From positions 137,039 through 201,038 of the forward strand of contig NZ_FTNA01000007.1 of the NCBI RefSeq assembly GCF_900156205.1: DNA of 64,000 nt. Reading direction: 5' to 3'. The notes below the pieces were generated by a model. That model saw only the letters and a list, made by a program, of their open reading frames with translations. It made no database searches and had not been told where the DNA came from. The position numbers and the translations under genes were made by a program. Within the stretch, counting starts at the first letter, position 1. Every line of letters begins with the position of its first letter. Of the stretch, positions 11,574-27,748 are shown in pieces. This DNA comes from Leptospira interrogans. Lineage in GTDB: Bacteria; Spirochaetota; Leptospiria; Leptospirales; Leptospiraceae.

Positions 11574-12374
11574 ATGAAAAAAATAGAATATTCAGAAATT
11601 CAAATTTCTTTTTCCGAAACAACAACTTACGATTTAAAACAACTCAATCAGAAAGCCACCTCATTTTGGGATGATCTTTCCATAGGTCCTATCTATCATA
11701 TCAACACAGAAGTTGGACAAAAAAAGAGACAACAATGGCTTTTTAAAAATATAAGTTTCGACGAACATTATTTTTCCGACTTTATACAATGTTTGAAAGA
11801 AATCCATTCCATTCCTAAAGATTTACCGATAACTATCTGGAAAGGAGATTGTGCAAGGGACCATCTTGGACTTTGTTTTATAATTTCATTATTAGAAGGA
11901 CAAAACCAAATCCGCGTTATTCACGCTTCTAAAGCTTACAAAGAATTATTCCATAAAGACTATGAAGTTTTTAGTACGGGGCAATTATCATCTGAAGAAA
12001 TTTCAAAAATTTACGAAAAGTCCAAAGAAAATCCATTTTTAACAAATCTTGAAAAAATAAACTTAAAAAAAGAATGGGAAACGTTTTTAAATAGTACAAA
12101 TTTACTTCGAGTTCGGAAAGGCGATCGAGTCCTTTCAGTCGAAGAAAATCATTTGGATTTATTTATCATCGAATGTGCAAAAAAACTAGATGCTCAAAAT
12201 TCTTTTTGTGATGCAATTCGATTGATTGGAACAACCCTAAGCGATTACGAACAACTGATACAAGACAGATTTTGGGAATATCGTCTGAGAACCTTAATCA
12301 CACAAGGTATATTTAAAATAGAAGGTTCATTAGAGTCTTATTCTACATACAAGGTTAAATTAACCATAAAATAA
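11574..12374 (+). CDS. DUF1835/DUF3658-type protein
   Basis: 266 residues. The N-terminal half has FWDDLSIGPIY (about residues 30-40) and TIWKGDCARDHLGLCFIISLL (about 85-105), the D..S.GP and W.GDCA..H/E blocks of the DUF1835 family. The C-terminal part (about 150-260), with DALRLIGTTL-like text (DAIRLIGTTLSDYEQLIQDRFWEYRLRTLI), matches the DUF3658 partner domain. No function is established that I know of. It is cytoplasmic, with no signal peptide. The start at ATG 11574 has no strong ribosome binding site. It stands alone between repeat-rich DNA and the PBP gene. Confidence 0.75.
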   Translation: MKKIEYSEIQISFSETTTYDLKQLNQKATSFWDDLSIGPIYHINTEVGQKKRQQWLFKNISFDEHYFSDFIQCLKEIHSIPKDLPITIWKGDCARDHLGLCFIISLLEGQNQIRVIHASKAYKELFHKDYEVFSTGQLSSEEISKIYEKSKENPFLTNLEKINLKKEWETFLNSTNLLRVRKGDRVLSVEENHLDLFIIECAKKLDAQNSFCDAIRLIGTTLSDYEQLIQDRFWEYRLRTLITQGIFKIEGSLESYSTYKVKLTIK

Positions 12375-12725
12375 CTCTAACCTACTTTCTAAGTTCCACT
12401 TTGTTTTATCAAAAGAATCAAACACATAAACTACCTCGCTGAGATCGTTTAGTAAACTCTGTTTCGATTTAGAGACAGGTTTTTTATTTTAATAAGCGCT
12501 TCTGACACGTTCCAAAATTCTAAACGAAAAAGATTTCTAATACTTTACAAAGATCGTGTCGTTTCTATTCTACTTCCAAAAATCCAAAAGTGAAATATAA
12601 TTGTAAGATTAAAATGATCTTGGTATTAATACCAAAGAAATGAATATCGTTGTAGAATTCTTTTTAAATGTTTTCTTATTTTTTAAAAAGATTCATTGTT
12701 TTTAAGATAATCTGTTAGAGGAATC
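12375..12725. other. Intergenic, nothing recognised
   Basis: AT-rich spacer ahead of the class A PBP gene. I see no repeat of the families found elsewhere and no open frame. A promoter for the PBP gene is expected here, but no boxes are clear enough to mark. Confidence 0.5.
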
Positions 12726-15111
12726 ATGTCATTCTCAATTTTCAAATCCATTGGAGCCGGCCTCATAAAGATTCTCCATTTTTCAAGAAATCACTGGAGA
12801 AAAATTTTACGTTATGCGATCATTGTAACGATCTCGGTCATCTCTTTCTTAATCGGTGGTTCTTATGTAGTTTGGTTATCCAAAAAAGATAAAGTTGTCT
12901 CCAATCTAGATAAGTTTAAAAACGAGGTCACAAATTATTACGAAGTCAGTCAAATTCGTCCAATTCGAATTTTAGATAGAAACGGTAAATTAATCGGAGA
13001 ATTTTCCAGAAGAAAGTTTAAACCGATTCGCACGGACAATCTCGCCGAACACGGAAATATTATCTGGGCGCTTCTTTCTTCCGAAGATAGAGAATTTTAT
13101 AACCATCACGGAATCAATTACACCGCGCTTTTAAGAGCAATCTTTATCAATTTGACTACATTTCAAAAACAAGGTGGTTCCACGATCACTCAACAACTTG
13201 CAAAACTTACCTTGGATTTGGGAGCACGAAACATATTTAACAAAATTACGGAATTCTACTGTACTTTTTATCTCGAAAACCAATTTGATAAGAACACGAT
13301 TCTTTCCATGTATCTCAATCGAATCTTTTTAGGAGAAGGAAATACCGGAGTAGAAGAAGCGAGCCGTTATTACTTCAACAAGGCTGCTACGGAACTGACT
13401 CCCGAAGAAGCAGCTATGCTCGTAGGAATCATTCCAGCCCCTTCTAATTATAATCCAGTTAGAAGTTTAAAAACCGCTCTAAAAAGACAGAAGCTCGTTT
13501 TGATTCCGATGGCACAAAATCAACATCTACATCCCAATCCTTCTAACATCGATAAAAACTTTCCTCGTAAGATAGATTCGAATCTGAAAAAATTCAAATC
13601 CTTCTACAATGTGGAAATCACTAAAGACGGCGAAAAAGAATTCTATTCTTCTGATATAGCAAGATACGGCTTTGATAAGGACTTTACTGTTAATCTCGCC
13701 CCCGATTTTAATTACGGAATTCGTCAGCATATTTTAGATACGTTCTCCGAAATAGACATTGAAACGAGAGGAATGAACGTTTATACAACTCTGGACTATG
13801 ATAAACAAGAAGCCGCTGAAAAATCTTTAAGAGAAGGTATCGAATCCGTTCGCAAAAAACTGAATGAAACAAAAGCTTCCTACTCTAAAAAAGGAAATTC
13901 CGAAGAAACAAGAATCCAACAATCGATCATAGACAATATGAACGGCTCCTTGATTTCAATCAATCCAGGAAACGGTTATATAGAGGCAATGGTAGGTAGT
14001 TACAAAATTTCTAATATATTTAGACTTAACAGAGCAGTGTCGGCGCTCAGACAACCAGGCTCTACAATCAAGGCCTTAGTCTACACAATTGCTTTCGAGA
14101 ATAGAATTATCACTCCCTCTTCTATGGTAATAGACGAAGCGATCAACATCAGAGGTTATTCCCCTAAAAATTGGTATAAAGGTTACAAAGGAGAAGTCAC
14201 AGCAAGAATCGCTTTCGCACAATCGATCAACACAATCGCAGTCAAATTGTTAAACGAATTCGGTGTGAATGAATTTTTGGAAAAAATTTCAATGATCTTA
14301 GACATAGACAAGTCAACTCTTGAAAAAAGGTTCCAACCAAATCTTTCTTTAGCATTAGGTTCAGGAGAATTGTCTCCGATGGAACTCGCTTTAATTTACG
14401 CTACAATCGCAAACGGAGGCAAAAAAGTTTCCCCCATTCAAATTCTTAGAATTACGGATTTTGAAGGTAGCGAAATGTTCTCCACTCCTCTAAAGGATCC
14501 AAACGAAGCGGTTCAGATTTTAGATTCTGTTGCCTGTGCAGAAACGATCAATCTTTTAGAGGCGGTGTTAAGCGAACAGGGAACAATGAAGCTAAAATTG
14601 AAAGATGAAGATTCTTTTCCGATGGGAGGTAAAACTGGAACGGTCCAATCTCCCAAAGAAGCCCGTAAAAAATGGGGATCACGCAAAGGAGTGAGAGACG
14701 TTTGGTTTGCGGGAATCAATCCTGATTTAGTCACAACCGTTTGGATTGGAAACGACGTGGGGGCTCCGTTTGAAGGTTCTGGTTCCGCGATCAGTGGAAA
14801 CATCTGGTTTCGTTACGTAAACTATATTGCAAAAAATATAGGATTTTCAAACACGCTAATCAAACCGTTTAACGGTGATTTTGTGCAAGTGGACGTCTGC
14901 GGAGAAACCGGTTTACAATTACATTCTTCCGTTCCTTGTATGTATCCGTTGTATGGTCAATATTATTATATCGGAGAACAACCTCCTTCTCCTGCTGGTT
15001 CTATAACTGCAACTCCGGAAACTTCCGCCCAAGAACCTGGGACTACTACAAACCCTCTTCCTCAAGCAGAAGATGGAGACGGAGATTCCGTAGAATTAGA
15101 ACTTCCAGAAA

Positions 15112-15134
<23 letters not shown>
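12726..15134 (+). CDS. Class A penicillin-binding protein (glycosyltransferase/transpeptidase)
   Basis: 802 residues with one N-terminal membrane helix (about residues 28-50, ILRYAIIVTISVISFLIGGS). The glycosyltransferase domain (GT51) has the catalytic Glu in SSEDREFYNHHG (Glu about 120) and GGSTITQQLAK. The transpeptidase has SxxK in GSTIK (Ser 446), SIN (about 500) and KTGT (Lys 636). It polymerises lipid II into glycan strands and cross-links the peptides on the outer face of the cytoplasmic membrane. The C-terminal 60 residues are low-complexity, rich in P, T, E and D. AGAGGA just before the ATG at 12726 supports the start. The 3' end overlaps the convergent solute-binding-protein gene by 23 bp. 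Length and order fit PBP1a-type enzymes. Confidence 0.93.
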
Positions 15135-18551
<3,417 letters not shown>

Positions 18552-18574
18552 TTTAAAAGAATCTTAATATTCTT

Positions 18575-19618
<1,044 letters not shown>

Positions 19619-19938
19619 TCTTTCAACTCTATTCATAAATGATAATAATTAGAAAAATATTTTGAGCAGATTCTAAAAATGAAATCTACAAAACTGTTTT
19701 TTCTTTCTCTGAAAAGAAACAGTATATTATAATTTTAAATAATAATATACTTGATATTTCTGGAAATTCTGTTTTACAATCTCACCCTGCACGCGCCTTC
19801 CTAATTTTAGAGAATTTTCTTATTGAACGTAAGTTAAATATAAAAGATTCGTTTTATAAAAACTTGATATTTCTGTAAAAAATAAACGTGGAAATTACCG
19901 CTAGAAGTTATAATGATAAAGTAGACAACTAAAAGACC

Positions 19939-20098
19939 CGCTACTATTCTACAGATAAAAATAGTATCCAAAATTAACGGTCAATTTTACCAAAAATGCA
20001 AAAGTTTTCAAAAATGTATCCAATCCAAAATTGTTGGCCTTTTTGAAGAAGATCCTACACTCTAAGTTTTTAAATAAGCTAAGCATAAAATTCTAATC
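19939..20098. repeat. MITE-like element family 2, degenerate copy
   Basis: The left end CTACTATTCTACAGATAAAAA and the interior TTGTTGGCCTTTTTGAAG with TCCTACACTCTAAGTTTT line up with the clearer copies at 26649 and 42560. The right end is decayed. Boundaries are approximate. Confidence 0.4.
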
Positions 20099-20233
20099 AC
20101 GAAAAATGAATGTTTAAAAATTTATAATGCGATTTAATTTGTGAAAATTATCACATATATATATTTTACGATAGAACTTTGAAATATGGGAACTCTACTA
20201 TTTTTAAAAACTAGGATCTGTAATTTTCATAAT

Positions 20234-20336
20234 TAGAGTTATTAAAAAAATAATTCTCCATCTTGTTTCTGTTTTATGAAATAGTCAATTGAAGCAGTTT
20301 TGTAAATCGCCTCTATGGAATTTTTCAACAACTCTA
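20234..20336. repeat. MITE-like element family 1, copy D
   Basis: 103 bp, ends TAGAGTTATTAAAAAAATAA and AATTTTTCAACAACTCTA. The flanks on either side (TTTTCATA on the left, ATGTAGGAG on the right) are continuous in the related repeat at about 10205-10225 (TTTCCATAAATGTAGGAAT). This gives an empty-site comparison for the insertion. Confidence 0.75.
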
Positions 20337-20531
20337 TTGAATGTAGGAGCTTTTATTTTTAAAAAATTTTCCTAATTTCTCTTAAGTCGAACTCACGCTA
20401 TTTATTAAAGAACATTTTCAATTTCAGTTTTAGAAAAAAATCAAAAATCGAAATCCAATCAATCGATTCCTGGAACCGTTTTAATTAAGGCAATTTTGTG
20501 CTTGCCTATTTTTTTTTGAAGGAGTAGTTTT

Positions 20532-21032
20532 ATGACTATGTCTGCGTTAGTTCAAAAGGTTCCTAAACGTTTAGGTGAACTTTTAGGTCCAGAAGGAACT
20601 GTAGAGTTTGTAGATTTTCTAAATCGTGCTTTTGGAGATAATAATTCAACTGCAATTGATATTGTTACCGATCGTTTTGAACGTCGCCTTCTCGAGGAAG
20701 GTAGTAAACTTCGTTCTGAAATTTCGGAGCTAAAAGCTGAATTTCGATTTGAGTTTTCAAAGTTTAGATCAGAATTTACTGATCTAAAAACAGAATTTAC
20801 CGATCTAAGAACAGAGTTTACTGATCTAAGAACAGAGTTTACTGATCTAAGAACAGAGTTTACTAATTTAAAAACAGAATTTGCCAACTTAAAAACGGAT
20901 TTCGCCGATCATAGGGCGGATATTAAATCCGAAGTTGTGGAAATTCATAAATCCATATCATTGCAAACAAAATGGATTTTAGGTGTTGTGATTGGTACGA
21001 TTGGAGTATTTTCGATAATCGTAAAATTCTAA
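20532..21032 (+). CDS. Coiled-coil protein with C-terminal membrane anchor (DUF1640/CCDC90-like)
   Basis: 166 residues. A globular head (1-55, with GPEGTVEFVDFLNRAFGD) is followed by a long coiled coil (55-145) and one C-terminal membrane helix (WILGVVIGTIGVFSIIVKF). The layout of head, neck and anchor is that of the bacterial relatives of CCDC90/MCUR1 (DUF1640), recognised from memory; function unknown. The coiled coil is built from near-identical heptads (TEFTDLR type) encoded by 21-bp tandem units at 20782-20907, three of them identical in DNA. A clear ribosome binding site (GAAGGAG, 20517-20523) precedes ATG 20532; the second ATG two codons on is also possible. Unit number could vary by slippage without breaking the frame. 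Confidence 0.75.
   Translation: MTMSALVQKVPKRLGELLGPEGTVEFVDFLNRAFGDNNSTAIDIVTDRFERRLLEEGSKLRSEISELKAEFRFEFSKFRSEFTDLKTEFTDLRTEFTDLRTEFTDLRTEFTNLKTEFANLKTDFADHRADIKSEVVEIHKSISLQTKWILGVVIGTIGVFSIIVKF
20782..20907 (+). repeat. Six 21-bp tandem units inside the coiled-coil gene
   Basis: Each unit begins GAT/AAT/AAC and encodes one heptad such as DLRTEFT. Units 2-4 (20803-20865) are identical; the outer units have diverged. The length of 21 bp keeps both reading frame and heptad phase. Confidence 0.85.
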
Positions 21033-21500
21033 TATTTTTAAATTTCTATCTTTTATTCAATCTTGTGAATCCAAAATTTATTTTTTTATCTCAGAATTTG
21101 TTTTAAAGTATTAACTGGGAATTGCATAATAGATTGTCGGGAATTCCGTTTCTAAGAAAGATTCGCGTACAAATTCAATTCAACTGTTATACAATTACCA
21201 GTAGTACAACCTTTTTAAAATTGGTTTTTACTTTTTGTAATAGCTATAAAATTGTATTCCATATAGAAATTTGATCTCTACTCAAAATTATATAAAACAG
21301 ATTACTTATATTTTATTTTGAAATTGTTTTTGTGATAAAATCTTAAATACCAATTTTATAAAGATCTACAAAATTATTCTTTCTGGGTTTTATAAAGTAT
21401 AGAAGTTTTCATGATTTCAAATAAAACTGAAAAATAAAAAATTTGAATATTCTTTGGGTTCGATTGAAGTATCTTATTGTATAAAAACCAGGATTCTAAT
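21033..21500. other. Intergenic, short degenerate repeat only
   Basis: AT-rich spacer between convergent genes. A stretch at about 21270-21370 (CTACTCAAAATTATATAA, then TTTTTGTGATAAAATCTTAA) resembles 25547-25640 on the other side of the DUF115/PBP operon in the same orientation. No gene or clear terminator is seen. Confidence 0.4.
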
Positions 21501-23645
21501 TTAGCTGAGTTTCATACGTTGTATCGTTTTTAAAATTAACTTAGAATGAAGTTTACAAGCTTCTTCTAACCCTTGATACAAAAGAAAACTTTTTTTAGCG
21601 ATTCCTAATCTTTCATTTTTCTTTTCTTCCAAAGTCAAACCACCTTCATAACCTTCAGTGATCATTAAAACAGTTCTTTGAATACTCAAACCCAAAATTT
21701 CTGTAAGCCCTTTACGAGAAGAAACTTCTTCATCAATACGATCCATCTCTTTTAAATTTTTCAGAATCTGATCTTTAAAACGATTTTCTTCTTTTACTTG
21801 AAGGTATAGACGATCCGAAAGAATTCTACCTTGGGTTACTTTTTCAATAAAAACCTTTAACTGATCGGATAACACATTTAATTCGGAAAGAATTTTTTTC
21901 TTCAGCATAAATCGGGAAAAGTTTTGTGTAAGATCATCTTCGTTTTTTGAAAATGAGTTTGTTTTACTGACAGATGCTTGTGATAAACTAGATTTATAGC
22001 TTGAAAAATTCTCCTCATCTTTTTCGAGAGTAGTTTTTTCCTTTAAAAAATTAGACTGAAAATCGGATTCGAGTCCTTTTTCGGAGATAAAAAGAATTTG
22101 ACTCCGAATGGATTCTACAAATCTTAAATCACATTCATTTTCTTGAATATATTTTAAAAAGTCCGAGTTGGGAATTCCATTCAAAACAACGCCGTCTTTG
22201 CCGAAATTGAACCAAAGATTTTTTTTAGGATGTTCCTCGAACCATTTTTTGAAAATGAGAAGTTTTTCATTGGTCCTAATTTCTCCACCTTGGATTGAAG
22301 CCGCTTTTTTTACGGGGAGAGCGGTCATCTGTTTATGGTTGTGATATTCTCTTCTCAATTTTCTAGATTCTATATGATTGAACCTCTCTTCTAAAACGGC
22401 ACCCTTACAATGTGCAAGTTTATTTGGAAAAGAAAGATCCTGACCTACAAGAAGGATATTCCTTGCTCCCATCTTTTCCGCAAGGCTTACCGCGTTAGTC
22501 GAAACAGAACCGCCAAAATCCACAGCTCCAATTTCCTCTTCTGGTTTAGAGGAAAGAATTCGAATCAAAGGGAACGGAGAAGAGGTAAAAAAACCGTTTT
22601 TAAATTTACCAGGCAATCTTAAAGAATGATACGAAGAAGTGGGATCAAAGACGATCTTAGCATTACCGTTATAACCTTCCAAGTATTTTGTATTAAGAAC
22701 CTGGGGATCAACTGAGAAAACCAGATCTGGATCAATTCCAAAATTCCAAAGAACCATCAACGCGGTATCAACAGCAATTAAAACCAGATTTTTTCTATAA
22801 GTCTTAATATCATTTAAAGAAAGAATCAAAGAAGGACCAGCCCCACAAACTAAAACGTCCGCTTTACCTTGGCAAATTCCAAATAAAGAACGTATCGGCT
22901 CCATCGATGTTAGTTGAGGAAGATTGGAAATAAAATTTCGAGTCCAGATTTTTTCAAAACGAGTTAGAGTAGAAATATTCACGTCTTTCTTATGAAAAAA
23001 ACTCTCAGAGATAAAACGTAGTTCTTCGTATGAATTTTTTTTCCAGTGATTACTTCCACGATGTGGAATAAAACTAATCGGAAAACCCGAAATTCCTCTA
23101 AAAGCGGAATAAAGATCCTCTTCTAAAATAGGAGACAATAAAATTCTAAGTCTACCGGATTCTAAAAAATCGGAGTAATCAAAAATAGAAAGTGCATAAC
23201 GTAAAATTTCGGGAGATACCTCCATCCAAACAGCGGTTACATTTTTGAACTTTAAACTTTCTTGAATTACATAACCAATTCCGGCACCAAAAAAAAGAAA
23301 AACTCTTTCCTCGTCTTCTTTTTTTAAACCCTCCAGAAGACGCTTGGATTCAGTAATCGGGTCTATCAGACTGTGAAGTGCGATACCATCCGCAATCAAA
23401 ACAGGATGTCCGGTTTTGGAAGTTTTAATTTCTAGAGAAGAATTAAAAGTTGAAATTTGGGGAATAGAGGCCGAACTCTGAGAAATAGAAATTACCGGAG
23501 AAATTGAAATGTCAGTTCCTTCCAATTGGAATAGGTTGGAAGAAGAAGTTGCAATTGATTTAAGAACTTTTTCCCGTATCGAAGGAAAGACAACGGATAA
23601 ACTTTTTAAGTTTTTTTCAAGAACCGACGAAGTCGAATAAATCAT
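21501..23645 (-). CDS. DUF115 (MptE-like) protein, possible flagellar glycosyltransferase relative
   Basis: 714 residues, no signal peptide. Residues about 95-110 hold [18 protein letters not shown] and around 140 [13 protein letters not shown], a nucleotide-binding-like N-terminal domain. The central part (about 260-420) is the DUF115 / 6-hydroxymethylpterin diphosphokinase MptE-like domain: [75 protein letters not shown]. The C-terminal 200 residues are predicted helical and lysine-rich. Two-domain proteins of this shape in flagellated bacteria are often called motility accessory factors that glycosylate flagellin. Whether that applies here is inference, since no flagellar gene is nearby. 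It lies 18 bp after the class B PBP gene and is probably co-transcribed. Confidence 0.75.
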   Translation of the reverse strand: MIYSTSSVLEKNLKSLSVVFPSIREKVLKSIATSSSNLFQLEGTDISISPVISISQSSASIPQISTFNSSLEIKTSKTGHPVLIADGIALHSLIDPITESKRLLEGLKKEDEERVFLFFGAGIGYVIQESLKFKNVTAVWMEVSPEILRYALSIFDYSDFLESGRLRILLSPILEEDLYSAFRGISGFPISFIPHRGSNHWKKNSYEELRFISESFFHKKDVNISTLTRFEKIWTRNFISNLPQLTSMEPIRSLFGICQGKADVLVCGAGPSLILSLNDIKTYRKNLVLIAVDTALMVLWNFGIDPDLVFSVDPQVLNTKYLEGYNGNAKIVFDPTSSYHSLRLPGKFKNGFFTSSPFPLIRILSSKPEEEIGAVDFGGSVSTNAVSLAEKMGARNILLVGQDLSFPNKLAHCKGAVLEERFNHIESRKLRREYHNHKQMTALPVKKAASIQGGEIRTNEKLLIFKKWFEEHPKKNLWFNFGKDGVVLNGIPNSDFLKYIQENECDLRFVESIRSQILFISEKGLESDFQSNFLKEKTTLEKDEENFSSYKSSLSQASVSKTNSFSKNEDDLTQNFSRFMLKKKILSELNVLSDQLKVFIEKVTQGRILSDRLYLQVKEENRFKDQILKNLKEMDRIDEEVSSRKGLTEILGLSIQRTVLMITEGYEGGLTLEEKKNERLGIAKKSFLLYQGLEEACKLHSKLILKTIQRMKLS

Positions 23646-23663
23646 AATTTTAGAATATATTAT

Positions 23664-25472
<1,809 letters not shown>

Positions 25473-25864
25473 TCTCTTCTTACAAGATCGGCCAAAACTT
25501 AAATTTTGAAAAGAGCTGTTTTGAAGTTGTAATCGAATAATTTAAGATCACTACTCAAAACTATATAACATATTTTGTTATAGAATAAGTTTTGTGACAA
25601 AGATTTAAGTTATTTAATTTTATAGAAATGCTAAGATTACAATCCTTTATTGAGTCATGTTAGAGTTTAGTTTGAACACAACTTTCAAAAGCCGAGAAGA
25701 ACCCGACATCTTTGATAAAATTCATTAGCTTTTAAATAAGATTTTAGAAACATTTTGTCATTTTTTTATTTCAAAAAAAATCCTATATTTGGAGAATACA
25801 TCTCCCGTTTTTAGTAAAAAATTACTACAACGACATATAAAAAATAATCCCGAGAATACCGTAT
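25473..25864. other. Intergenic between divergent genes
   Basis: AT-rich, with a degenerate relative of the 21270-21370 stretch at about 25547-25640. Promoters for both flanking genes are expected, but I cannot mark one with confidence. Confidence 0.4.
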
Positions 25865-26491
25865 ATGAATGATTTATTTGAACCGCTTAAATTATTTCTA
25901 AAGAATAGAGAAACAGAGTATTCTCTCATTAGTGACTTTAGAAGGGAAACTTTACTCAAATTTTCAAAAAATATAAAACAAGAAATTTCTAAAAATAACT
26001 TTGCGAAACTACTTTTTGTTTGTACACATAATTCTCGAAGAAGCCAAATTGCTCAAATGTTGGCTTACACGTCGGCCAAATATCTTGGGATTCAGAGTAT
26101 TCAAACTTATTCAGGAGGAACTGAAGTCACCGAATTTTTCAAGAATTCGGTGCAAGCTTTAATAAACATAGGCTTTCAGATAGAACAAAAGTACGAAAAG
26201 AATCAAAATCCAAAGTATTCAGTTACAATTAGTACTAAAGATAAACCGATTCTTGGATTCTCAAAACTATATTCTGACTCAATCAATCCGAATGAAAAAT
26301 TTATCGCCGTTATGGTTTGTTCTTCAGCAGACAAATCTTGCCCGTTTGTTCCTGGTGCAGATGCAAGAATTAGCCTTCCTTATCCTGATCCAAAAATTTA
26401 TGATGATACAGATGAAGTTTTACAAAGATATATCGAAACTTGTCAAATTATTTCAAGAGAGATTTTGTTCGCTTTTCAGAATGTGAAATAG
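25865..26491 (+). CDS. ArsC-like / low-molecular-weight phosphatase-fold protein
   Basis: 208 residues. The P-loop is FVCTHNSRRSQIAQ with nucleophile Cys 53, close to the VCTHNSARSQ of thioredoxin-coupled arsenate reductases. CSSADKSC provides Cys 152 and Cys 159 spaced as C-x6-C, the redox pair used by that ArsC class. LPYPDPKIYDDTDEVLQRY supplies the conserved Asp-Pro. All three catalytic cysteines are present, so arsenate reductase is chemically possible. However, the N-terminus is about 45 residues longer than usual, the middle is expanded (residues 95-140), and there is no ars operon around it. A protein phosphatase role is the alternative. The gene is single and ends 32 bp before a family 1 element. 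Confidence 0.75.
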   Translation: MNDLFEPLKLFLKNRETEYSLISDFRRETLLKFSKNIKQEISKNNFAKLLFVCTHNSRRSQIAQMLAYTSAKYLGIQSIQTYSGGTEVTEFFKNSVQALINIGFQIEQKYEKNQNPKYSVTISTKDKPILGFSKLYSDSINPNEKFIAVMVCSSADKSCPFVPGADARISLPYPDPKIYDDTDEVLQRYIETCQIISREILFAFQNVK

Positions 26492-26523
26492 AATTTGTTT
26501 CTAACAATACTCAACTAGAGCAA

Positions 26524-26616
26524 TCGAGTTGTTGTAAATTCTATAATGGAAGATTAGGAAAACTGCTTCAACTGTCCATTTCAACACAACGGAGAATTAA
26601 TTTTTCAACAACTCTA
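26524..26616 (-). repeat. MITE-like element family 1, copy E (reverse)
   Basis: About 93 bp in reverse orientation. The left end CGAGTTGTTGTAAATTCTAT and the right end TTAATTTTTCAACAACTCTA match the ends of the other copies. The centre is more diverged. Confidence 0.65.
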
Positions 26617-26648
26617 ATATTGTTACTATTTGTTTTCTTGCGCTCTAC

Positions 26649-26825
26649 TTACTATTCGGACGCATGAAAATGATACTCAAAATTACGAGCAATTTTTTTA
26701 AAGATATAGAAGTTCCTCGCGAAATTGCGTCAAACCTAGAATGGTTGGCTTTTTTGAAAGGATCTCACATTCTAAGTTTTGAAACAAGCACAACATAGTA
26801 TTCTTTTTATGCGTCCAAACCGTAA
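26649..26825. repeat. MITE-like element family 2, best copy
   Basis: 177 bp with terminal inverted repeats: left TTACTATTCGGACGCATGAA, right TTTTATGCGTCCAAACCGTAA. The copy at 42560-42738 is almost the same length and has the same end structure. It is non-coding. Confidence 0.65.
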
Positions 26826-27152
26826 CGTGAGTTCAGCGTAAGAGATTCGTTTTATAAAAATCTGATTTTTCCGTAAAAAATAAATATAGGAACTACCCGA
26901 ATTAAATCATAAAAAATGAATATTCTAAATTTATTATGCGAATTAATCTGTGGGAACTACCACAATCGTGGATTTAACAGCTAAACTTTGAAATGTGGGA
27001 ACTACTATGAAATACAAAAAGGATCACGTCCAATTAGATTTTTTGCACAAAACCGCTGTTTTGCGGCCATCAAAGTTTAAATCCCATTTTTACATGAAGT
27101 TCGGCGCGAGTAAAAATTTTCTAAAGGTATGAGTTCCTACATTCACTTATGA
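26826..27152 (+). repeat. Composite GTGGGAACT repeat, copy 2
   Basis: Same block order as 374-690: GATTCGTTTTATAAAAA, CTGATTTTTCCGTAAAAAAT, a degraded first box, two GTGGGAACT boxes (about 26951 and 26995), TTTTTTGCACAAAACCGC, and GAGTTCCTAC at the end. Confidence 0.65.
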
Positions 27153-27717
27153 GAATAATTGATTCCAGTTTTTAGCTTCCCAAGATTAATCAGTAGTTAC
27201 ATGACCCGATTTTTAGAATCTGACTGTAAAAGATATACTCTCGGAAGTAGTTCCTACAAATTAAGTTTCTTAAATAGCTAATCTATCATTATAGCTTCTG
27301 GGTGGTAGTTCCCACATTTCAAAGTTTTATCGTAAAATATGGATTTGTGAGAGTTCCCACACTTGAAATGCTACAGATTCAATTGTTATAAGCTTCTATT
27401 TTTTAAACTGTGGTAGTTCCCACATTGAAAGAATCGATCTGCAGAGTTCCAGTTTTTTTCAGAAAAATGAATCTGGCTGAACTCACATTGAATTTTACAG
27501 CAAAACTTTGAAATGTGGGAACTCATACAAATCTCACAAACATTCCAAAACGATCGGTTTTAATATTCAAATAAGAATATTATGTCACTTTTATTGGAAT
27601 TTTTCCGGCACTCTCCCCTTTTTAATGCTAAAAAAAACAAGATTTTAAACCAAAACGGAATCAGATTACTTTCTTCCTTGACATTTTTTAAAGGAATTCA
27701 GAAACTAAATGTATAAA

Positions 27718-27744
27718 TTAGCACTCTAACATTAAGAGTGCCAG
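27718..27744 (+). promoter_or_regulatory. CIRCE operator of the hrcA operon
   Basis: TTAGCACTC (27718-27726), a 9-nt spacer, then GAGTGCCAG (27736-27744). This is the HrcA-binding inverted repeat TTAGCACTC-N9-GAGTGCTAA with the last three bases of the right arm altered. It ends 4 bp before the hrcA ATG, so HrcA bound here should block its own operon (autoregulation, known for the family). A TTGACA sits at 27678-27683, but no well-spaced -10 box could be chosen. Confidence 0.93.
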
Positions 27745-27748
27745 AGCT

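Larger units (their letters stand above)
19619..20531. repeat. Repeat-filled intergenic region
   Basis: No gene. It holds a degraded composite GTGGGAACT repeat (about 19845-20400) into which a family 1 element (20234-20336) has been inserted, a degenerate family 2 element (about 19939-20098) and an AACTCACGCT end at about 20388. Directly before the coiled-coil gene is a poly-T run and GAAGGAG (20517-20523). Confidence 0.65.
26492..27748. repeat. Dense repeat region upstream of hrcA
   Basis: No gene. In order: family 1 element copy E (26524-26616, reverse orientation), family 2 element (26649-26825), the best composite GTGGGAACT repeat (26826-27152), then several AGTTCCCACA boxes in the opposite orientation (about 27245, 27310, 27350, 27412, 27520). 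The hrcA promoter and CIRCE lie at the right end. Confidence 0.7.

Noticed and set aside
20552..20887. A 111-codon minus-strand frame opposite the coiled-coil gene (repeated SVNSVLR)
   Set aside because: It is a by-product of the 21-bp repeats; the plus-strand frame has a strong ribosome binding site, a heptad pattern and a membrane anchor.
26900..27530. Regularly recurring GTGGGAACT boxes as a possible CRISPR array
   Set aside because: Spacing is irregular, both orientations occur, the sequence between boxes is itself repeated elsewhere, and no cas gene is present in the window.
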